Assembly (NCBI GenBank): GCA_026874595.1
Contig: CM049322.1
Coordinates: 43,590,840 to 43,654,839, forward strand
Reading direction: 5' to 3'
Length of the DNA stretch: 64,000 nt
Source of the DNA: Sipunculus nudus
Taxonomy: Eukaryota > Annelida > Sipuncula > Golfingiida > Sipunculidae
Part shown: positions 57,850 to 64,000 of the stretch, in pieces
Position numbering within the stretch: the stretch's first letter is position 1
Layout of the letters: each line of letters begins with the position of its first letter
Made by a program: the position numbers and the translations under genes
Notes under the pieces: model-generated
Seen by the model: the letters and a program-made list of their open reading frames with translations, nothing else
The model's database searches: none
What the model was told of the DNA's origin: nothing

Positions 57850-59759
57850 ATATATTGTGTTCATGGCATAGATAGTAGCCTTTAACCATAAACTATTTAC
57901 ATTAACCAAGCATGCCTCAGTTCTTTGAAACCTAGCCTGTAGAAATGAAAGCCCACTGGAGAGGTAAAATAGATTTTAAATCTGTGAAAAAAAGAGAGAC
58001 ACTGGTTCCATGCAATGTTAAATGATAAAGAAAACCAAAACGTGTATCACGACCTTTTTCGAGTGTAGACTCGACCTTTCCGAATGTGAAATGTAAGCAT
58101 TCGTTCTGATTGCTACCTCAAGCAAAGTATTCTTAATTTTGTTAAATAATTTACATTGTAATTATGGGAAATGGTAAAAAAAAATTCCTGAAACAATCTG
58201 CTTAATTTATTTAAGGGAAGACCTTTACATTTTGTTCGGATCTTACTGCTTTCCAATATACTGTAAAACCGGAAATTTTCGCGTGAGCACAATTTTTGCA
58301 GCAGTGTATAAATCCTTTTTTTTAATACAAGATTAACAAGGTGTGACATAAAACAAGATGGACCAAGGGTCAATTTAGATCATTTTACTTTAAACATCAA
58401 ATTGAACCTATTGACTCATGACGGTTATGGTAAGCCGATAATAAGGTTCAAACTCCGAGTAATTATTTGCGAGAGCCTCTTTTGCGCTAAATACTTAGTA
58501 TGCGGGGGCAGCCACTTTTTTGTAAACCATTACTAGTTTGACCATTCATCTATTCTCATTGTTGGTGCTTGTTGATGCAATAATCTATAAACATTTAGTA
58601 AAAAAGAAATCCCCTCCGATTCGAGAATATCTCATGCTCGAGAAATGTCGATCTACATCAATAAGCTTTACATTATCAGGTAATCTAATAAACTTAAATC
58701 TAGTGCATATCCCGATTTTTAGATAAGGTTCTTTCGCAGAGATCCACAAGCTTGTATTCACGTTGTGTGTTTCCAGGGCTACCCAGCCAGCCTTAACATT
58801 GAGCACTGGCGTTCACAAGCAATTAGGTCAACCGAGGTTTGTGTATTCCTGTGTCAGTGTAAAGTCTTCATATCTATTTGCGTGTCACGGGGTAACTATG
58901 TCAATATAAGGGAAAAAACTTTTTACAGCGTGTAGATTTTCAATTCTGTTGACACTGAGTGAGTGACCCCGAATCACCACTTAAGTGATAGAGGCATGCA
59001 TGAGGCATAACAACTAAGCTATTAGAGTTATAACAATAATGAAGGTACACGCGGAGAGCTAGTTCCTGTCCTGACATGTAACTGAGGTCACCTTGAAACC
59101 ATTACCTTGAAAGCGTCACCTTGAACCTGACTACAGTGCAGTATGTAGTATACATATATATTCGCCAATTTACGCGATCTGACTGGGATTTCACGGAATA
59201 AAGCTTGACAAAAGACCACTATCTGTCCTGCTGATCGGCCATTTTGTACGATTCAGCGGAAATTAAAATTAGTTTGACTTTTCTTATCATGATCTGACCC
59301 TTTTTCTAGCTCTGATCTATACGAATAATATATACATAAATCTAGTTTACCAATAAATACGTGTTGCGGACAAGGATTCGGTCTGCTTAGCAATAACGTT
59401 TTATCTATCTAAACTGTATGCAGTTATGATGTTGCTGCTAAAATGTAAATATCAATTAAAACCGAGTTTAACTCACCGGTATAAAATACAGCAAATGAAA
59501 TTTTCCTCGAGCAGAGTGGTATATGTTATGATGCTGAACCCGGAACTAACGACCAACAGAAACTTGGAAAAAAAAAAACTGGGCAAAAGAACAAGATTAC
59601 ACTGACATCTATCGGTTATGTGATAAACTGTCTGTGTATTCTTGATACTGCTCCTGTGAATAAAATATGGTTGATCTTCCGTTTTAATATTTATTTATCA
59701 CGAATAGTTTGATTTTAAGTATGATCAGATAATAATATTTTTTTTCTGCTCTTAATATT

Positions 59760-59760
<1 letters not shown>
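57850..59760. other. unassigned intergenic sequence
   Basis: AT-rich; no exon or element ends recognised. Confidence 0.4.

Positions 59761-59762
<2 letters not shown>

Positions 59763-59825
<63 letters not shown>
59763..59825. repeat. (TA)n microsatellite
   Basis: Pure TA tract. A second TA tract follows at about 59951-60020. Confidence 0.95.
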
Positions 59826-59827
<2 letters not shown>

Positions 59828-59958
59828 GGAGTTCTTGGTAATATTTCTTGAATGAATTTTTGAGTATTTCAAGTTGTCGTGTATATGCCCTGTCATACCT
59901 CTCGCTTTCTTGCACTATTGTTTATGTAAGATATAATTTATGTAGATATGTATGTATA

Positions 59959-60017
<59 letters not shown>

Positions 60018-60287
60018 ATATATTATAGGCACACATGTAAGTACAAAAGTTGTTCCGGTTAAGCTTTTTAGCTCTTGATGCTGTGAGATACATGCAACAC
60101 CACAGGCACTTGACGCAACGAACGGGGGGGGGGGGGGGGGCAATGTAAATTAAGCACTGGAGGACCCCTTTTTCGTCTTTTTCAAATCTTTTCGTTAATC
60201 AAATTGATTTTCCTGATTGTGAGTGCCTATATACTGAAATCATACCGTTATCCGCTCAAACACGCCTTAATTATAATCAGTTATTCA

Positions 60288-61500
60288 TATTTCCCAGAAT
60301 AAAACGATTTAACTGACGTCTGTGAGTTGTGCAATAAACTAGGCATGCTAAACAAGTACAGCTGTTGCATTGTCTGACACGGGATACATTTCTGTTTTTT
60401 TTTTTTAACAAAGTTAGGCCTGTTCCTTGTTTACATTTTACAGGGAGAATGTTATGTAGATTGTGCCAAGTGACCATGATATTTTGGAAATGTCCTTTTT
60501 TGACATTCATATTTGATACTTTATATAAGTTAAGAACGGTTATACTTAATAAATGTTCGTATTGACCACAGTCACCTGACCTGTGAATTCAGAATAAATC
60601 AATAGTATTTCTAAACATAAAATATATATGCATTCTCTGAGTAACCTAAGCCTACATATACTCGGAGGCTCCATATGTCATTTAGGTTTAGAAAATTATT
60701 GTTGTTATTGTTCATGAGCGGATCCAGGGGAGAGGGGGCAAGGGGTCCGGACCCCTTTTCGAGCCGTAACCTTTTAAGAATTTCACAATCATTGCAGCAT
60801 GGACCCCCCCCCCCCCCGCTCAAATACGCCTTAATTATAATATGTTACGACCCCCCCCCCCCCCCCCCCCCACAAGGTGTCAAGTGCCGGTGGCATGCAT
60901 CTGATCTTCATAAAACATGTCTGACTTACCTGGATATACAAAGCTCTCAAGGAAGATTCCTACTAGCAGAGGAATGCCTATTATTAAACGCAACATCCAC
61001 TAAATGGTGACTCAGGAATGAACACTTAACCGAAAACTGCAGGAAATCCCGGTTTCCATATTTCCCAGAATGAACGATTTAACTGACATCTGTGGGTTGT
61101 GCAATAAACTAAGCATGCTAAACAATTGCAGTTGTCTCACACATGATACATTCCTGTCTGTTCACAAAGTCAGGCCTTTTTTTTCTTGTTTATATTAAAC
61201 AGGGAGAATGTTATGTAGATTTGTGCCCCGTGACCATGATTTATTGGAAATGTCCCTTTTTGACATTCATAGTTGCTACTTTATATAAGATAAGAACGGT
61301 TGTAGTTAATGAATGTTCATATTGACCACAGGCACCTGACCTGTGAATTCAGAATAAATCAGTAGTTTTTCTAAACATAAAAGATGTATGCATCCTCTGA
61401 GTAACCCAGGCCTACATATACTCGGAGGCTCCATATATCATTTAGGTTTAGAAAATTATTGCTGTTGTAATTGTTCATCAGCTGATCCAGGGGGGGGGGG
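60288..61500 (+). repeat. two tandem copies of a ~520-bp unit, offset ~770
   Basis: 60288-60800 and 61057-61500 align over CATATTTCCCAGAAT, TTGTGCAATAAACTA-GCATGCTAAACAA, CAGGGAGAATGTTATGTAGATT, GACCTGTGAATTCAGAATAAATCA and TACTCGGAGGCTCCATAT. The last part of each runs into a GGATCCAGGGG MITE end (60714 and 61475). Both copies keep a similar frame (VTMIFWKCPFLTFIF / VTMIYWKCPFLTFIV), which suggests a coding origin, perhaps a retroelement; family unknown. Confidence 0.8.
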
Positions 61501-61689
61501 GGGCAGGGGGTCCGGACCCAATTTTCAAGCCGTCACCATTTAAAGGCTTTCACGCCATTCATTGCAGCCTGGAACCACCCCCAGCCCCCCCCCCCCCCCC
61601 CCTTCCTGAACTGGGGACTTATTTTTGGGTTTATCATTCATCCTCCTCAGTTGGACCCCCGTCCTTCTTAAATCCTGGATCCGCCCCTG
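61475..61689. mobile_element. short GGCGGATCCAG-type MITE
   Basis: Left CAGCTGATCCAGGGG and right CTGGATCCGCCCCTG (complement CAGGGGCGGATCCAG) bound about 215 bases rich in G and C homopolymers. A partial relative with a left end only (GAGCGGATCCAGGGG) lies at 60714. Confidence 0.65.
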
Positions 61690-61714
61690 TTATTGTTTTT
61701 ATTTTTATTATTGA

Positions 61715-61814
61715 TCTTGTTATTATTATCATTCTTATTTTTTATGATCATAAATATAATTTTATTATTATTATTATTATAATTATTATTATTATTATTT
61801 CTATTATTATTATG
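61715..61814. repeat. (TTA)n-rich microsatellite
   Basis: Irregular ATT/TTA trinucleotide array immediately after the MITE. Confidence 0.9.
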
Positions 61815-61974
61815 GGTATTTTTATAAGGGCTGCGTATCGGTCAGCGTATATGGGTACAATATGTATCGCGATATCCGATACGTGTTGACGATACGCTTA
61901 TTTTTTTCTGTATCATTTCTGATTAAAATGTTCGTGGATAAACTTTTTCCTAAACAAAGAAAAACTACAAAACG

Positions 61975-62163
61975 GGTAGTCGACAAGCGACTACGTGTAT
62001 CCGCCGAAATCAGAGTGGGAAGGGTGAAGTGAGGCATGGATTGAGTGGCAAGGGGAAATAGAGTTAGGTGTGTGGCATATTAGCGTGGATGTCTGCAGCC
62101 GAAATGCCTATGTAGGTGGTGCCACCTACCACAAAATCCAGAAAGCTATCCAAGTTGTATAAA
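61975..62163 (+). mobile_element. GGTGGCGCCACC repeat, copy E (5' fragment)
   Basis: Intact head hairpin GTAGTCGACAAGCGACTAC and GTATCCGCC(G)AAATCAGAG, one palindrome variant at 62115 (GGTGGTGCCACC), then a break after GTTGTATAAACA where gag-like retroelement sequence begins. Confidence 0.75.
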
Positions 62164-62164
62164 C

Positions 62165-64000
62165 ACGGCTTACCGTTGGATGTTCCACACGAAGAAGTCA
62201 CTGAACAACTGAAACAATACGGCAAAGTCCTGAAAATTGCAGAAATATTTGAAAAAACTGCAGAAATAAACCTTCACAGGGCACTGAAATTCCAATGCTG
62301 GACAGGAAAGCTTTAATGTTTACCCAACGTGCTTTGCTGGATAGAATGCAGTTTTTTTCAGGACAATAGACGCTATGTCGCGTTCATCCGACATAAAGGA
62401 AAAGCGCAGATCCGTTAGAACTGTAAAGAAAAAGCAGACGTGCAATGTAAAAGACCTTTTCCGTTTCACTTGCGATACCTGTCGGCGATATTTATCATCT
62501 ATGGTTCGGGGTTGTACACGTGTACGGGAGTAAAAGGCGGAAGCAGTTGTGTTTTTGGCCCTGTTGTCGTGTGGAATTAAATTGACTTGATCCCAGTATC
62601 ACCGAGTATTGACCTAAGCCTATCATGAAACGACAAATGTTGTTGCAGTATAACATAGGAAGGGGCCTTATTTTATCTTATATTGAACTTATATTATAGC
62701 CTAGCTTTGAAGCGGGGCCGTCCAGTGGATGTTTAAAATTAATGTAAAAAAGCTCGTCTTAGGCTATGCATATTATAATACAGGTGAAAATAGGTGCACA
62801 TATAAAAAGACTACTGGTGAAACTGACCTATGTATCAACACAGACGCAGGTTGCTAACTAAAATTGGTAGCGTCCTTGACAACCGTGAAAACCTGAACGA
62901 AACAACGTACTTGTTCATGAAGAAAAGCTGTGTTACATCTGACAATCAATGCTGGATGCATTAAAAATAATGAAGTTAACTAGGCTGCTCAAAAGTAGAG
63001 AAGACTTTCATGAACTTCTTATTCATGAAATATGAACGTCCCTTATATATATAGGCTTTTACCAAGTTAGCACAAAACAGTTAACACAGAAAATGCTCTA
63101 AATGTTAAAAAAAACATGGTTATAACAATGTCTTTAACCCGTTTCTAAGTAAATATGTTTCCTTATTTTTATCCTGTTATAATTTGCCGGAAAATATGTT
63201 ATTTATTTCTGTTGCATTTCAGTGCTACAATTAAAAAAATTCCTGTGAAAAAAAATACATAGCATTTTTAGAATGTAATCAAAATATTTCTTTCATATAA
63301 AGTATATATACATTATTTTGACAGAGTTGTAAATTTTATTAAAAACCAACGATACTATTCTTATATATAGGTTTATATTTTTCATCAATACAATAAAAGT
63401 TTAAATGAATTTGTCACATTTTAATAAGTCTAACATTTTTTAGCTATATAATTTTAGAAATGATTTTGATTTTATAAATGGTCTGCTGAGACATCTGTGC
63501 AACTTATTGAAAATGTTTGTAAAATATTTTTTTGCTGCGTTGGTATGTTCACACGTTAACTTACCAATTTCAATAAAACAATATTATTAACAAAAGTGTA
63601 CAATGCTGTGTCACTGGGTTATACTGCCATTCTGTTTGCTATTTATTGGTCACCTGAAAACTAAGGACTCAAATAAAATGAAAGAGATATCCTCGTCTCC
63701 CCTACAGGTAGGCCTACACTTCTGTTCACATACGGCCTGGGGTTCAGCTGACCCGAACCCTGAACACGACAGCACAAACGCACGCAGTGCGCATGCTCGT
63801 GGAAAAGGTCTATTATCCTAACCGTACACAGAAAACCCATTCCATGATGCTCGCGACAACAGACGCCGAAAAGGAAACGTCCCCGATACCGACAATTACA
63901 TACCTTCCTCTGTTACTGGCACGGAACAACCATCAGAGGGAGCTGTCAGTATACTTACCAATGATGAAGCTTCCGATGAGGATAAGTTCCCAACGTCACA
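62165..64000 (+). pseudogene. gag-like retroelement ORF, copy 2, split by an insertion and cut by the window end
   Basis: 62165-62450 is a close homologue of 23019-23300, including the GLPLDV-like RRM segment (here LPLDVPHEEVTEQL) and the approach to the zinc-knuckle region. 63811-64000 continues the homology to 23301-23490. Between them is a 1.36-kb insertion. The conserved Cys codons of the knuckle are altered and several stops are present, so this is a relic. It begins abruptly inside the RRM-like segment at the junction with copy E. Confidence 0.65.
62453..63810. mobile_element. 1.36-kb non-autonomous DNA element inserted in gag-like copy 2
   Basis: The ends GACCTTTTCC (62453-62462) and GGAAAAGGTC (63801-63810) are perfect 10-bp inverted repeats at exactly the place where homology with the uninterrupted copy 1 stops and restarts. 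TA-containing sequence lies on both sides (ATGTAA on the left, TATTATC on the right), consistent with a TA or TWA target duplication, though the exact duplication is ambiguous by a base or two. The interior is AT-rich with no transposase. A 72-codon frame at 63603 has no recognised domain. Confidence 0.7.

Noticed and set aside
62451-63810. Intron in the gag-like sequence (starts GT, has AG near the end)
   Set aside because: The perfect inverted decamers at both homology breakpoints fit a DNA-element insertion better, and the AG is not at the breakpoint.

Overview
The window looks like an AT-rich, repeat-dominated stretch of a metazoan nuclear genome. A mollusc, probably a bivalve, is my best inference. 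The reasons are split genes with canonical GT-AG introns, many long (TA)n microsatellites, tRNA-derived SINEs, Ty3/Gypsy and LINE relics, and repeat families ending in strings of GACGGAC or in a CAGTCAGCTGAGCT palindrome. No bacterial-style operons, rRNA genes, intact tRNA genes or CRISPR arrays are visible. The species assignment is inference, not something read directly from the sequence.

Only one host gene is convincing. It is a BTB/POZ-domain protein on the minus strand, with coding exons at 49962-50253 and 45089-45615 joined by a phase-matched 4.3-kb intron, plus a likely 5' untranslated exon ending at 50411. It would encode 272 residues: a BTB fold, a helical BACK-like middle and a cysteine-rich tail with a CX2CX4CX2C cluster. 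Its large intron carries a TIR-bounded element (48550-49866). A decayed C-type-lectin exon lies at 35562-35757 (minus). Weaker exon candidates, none with an assigned function, are at 7788-7931 (minus), 41822-42279 (plus), 31958-32107 (plus) and 44562-44867 (minus).

Mobile-element relics fill much of the rest. A broken Ty3/Gypsy-like element lies at 22880-25110 (gag-like, RNase H, integrase). A second gag-like copy at 62165-64000 is split by a 1.36-kb TIR-bounded insertion. LINE ORF2 C-terminal relics lie at 3304-3585 and 39160-40330. A MITE family with CAGKGGCGGATCCAG-type ends has members or ends at 20712-21659, about 56604, 60714 and 61475-61689. SINE heads lie near 2205-2285 and 560-756. 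Duplicated repeat blocks lie at 27620-28790, 56725-57680 and 60288-61500.

The most distinctive signal is a palindromic 12-mer, GGTGGCGCCACC. It punctuates a family of about 130-150-bp monomers (14680-15380, 25834-26290, 28885-29760, 53270-54110, 61975-62163) and also recurs inside unrelated-looking repeats (31255, 55921, 56979, 57501). The most intact copy is bounded by 13-bp inverted repeats. Other notable structure: two perfect AGGTCA-3-TGACCT (estrogen-response-element-like) palindromes carried by a repeat, two hammerhead-like motifs beside (TA)n tracts, and a 15-copy 30-bp minisatellite in which sequence variants cluster in blocks.
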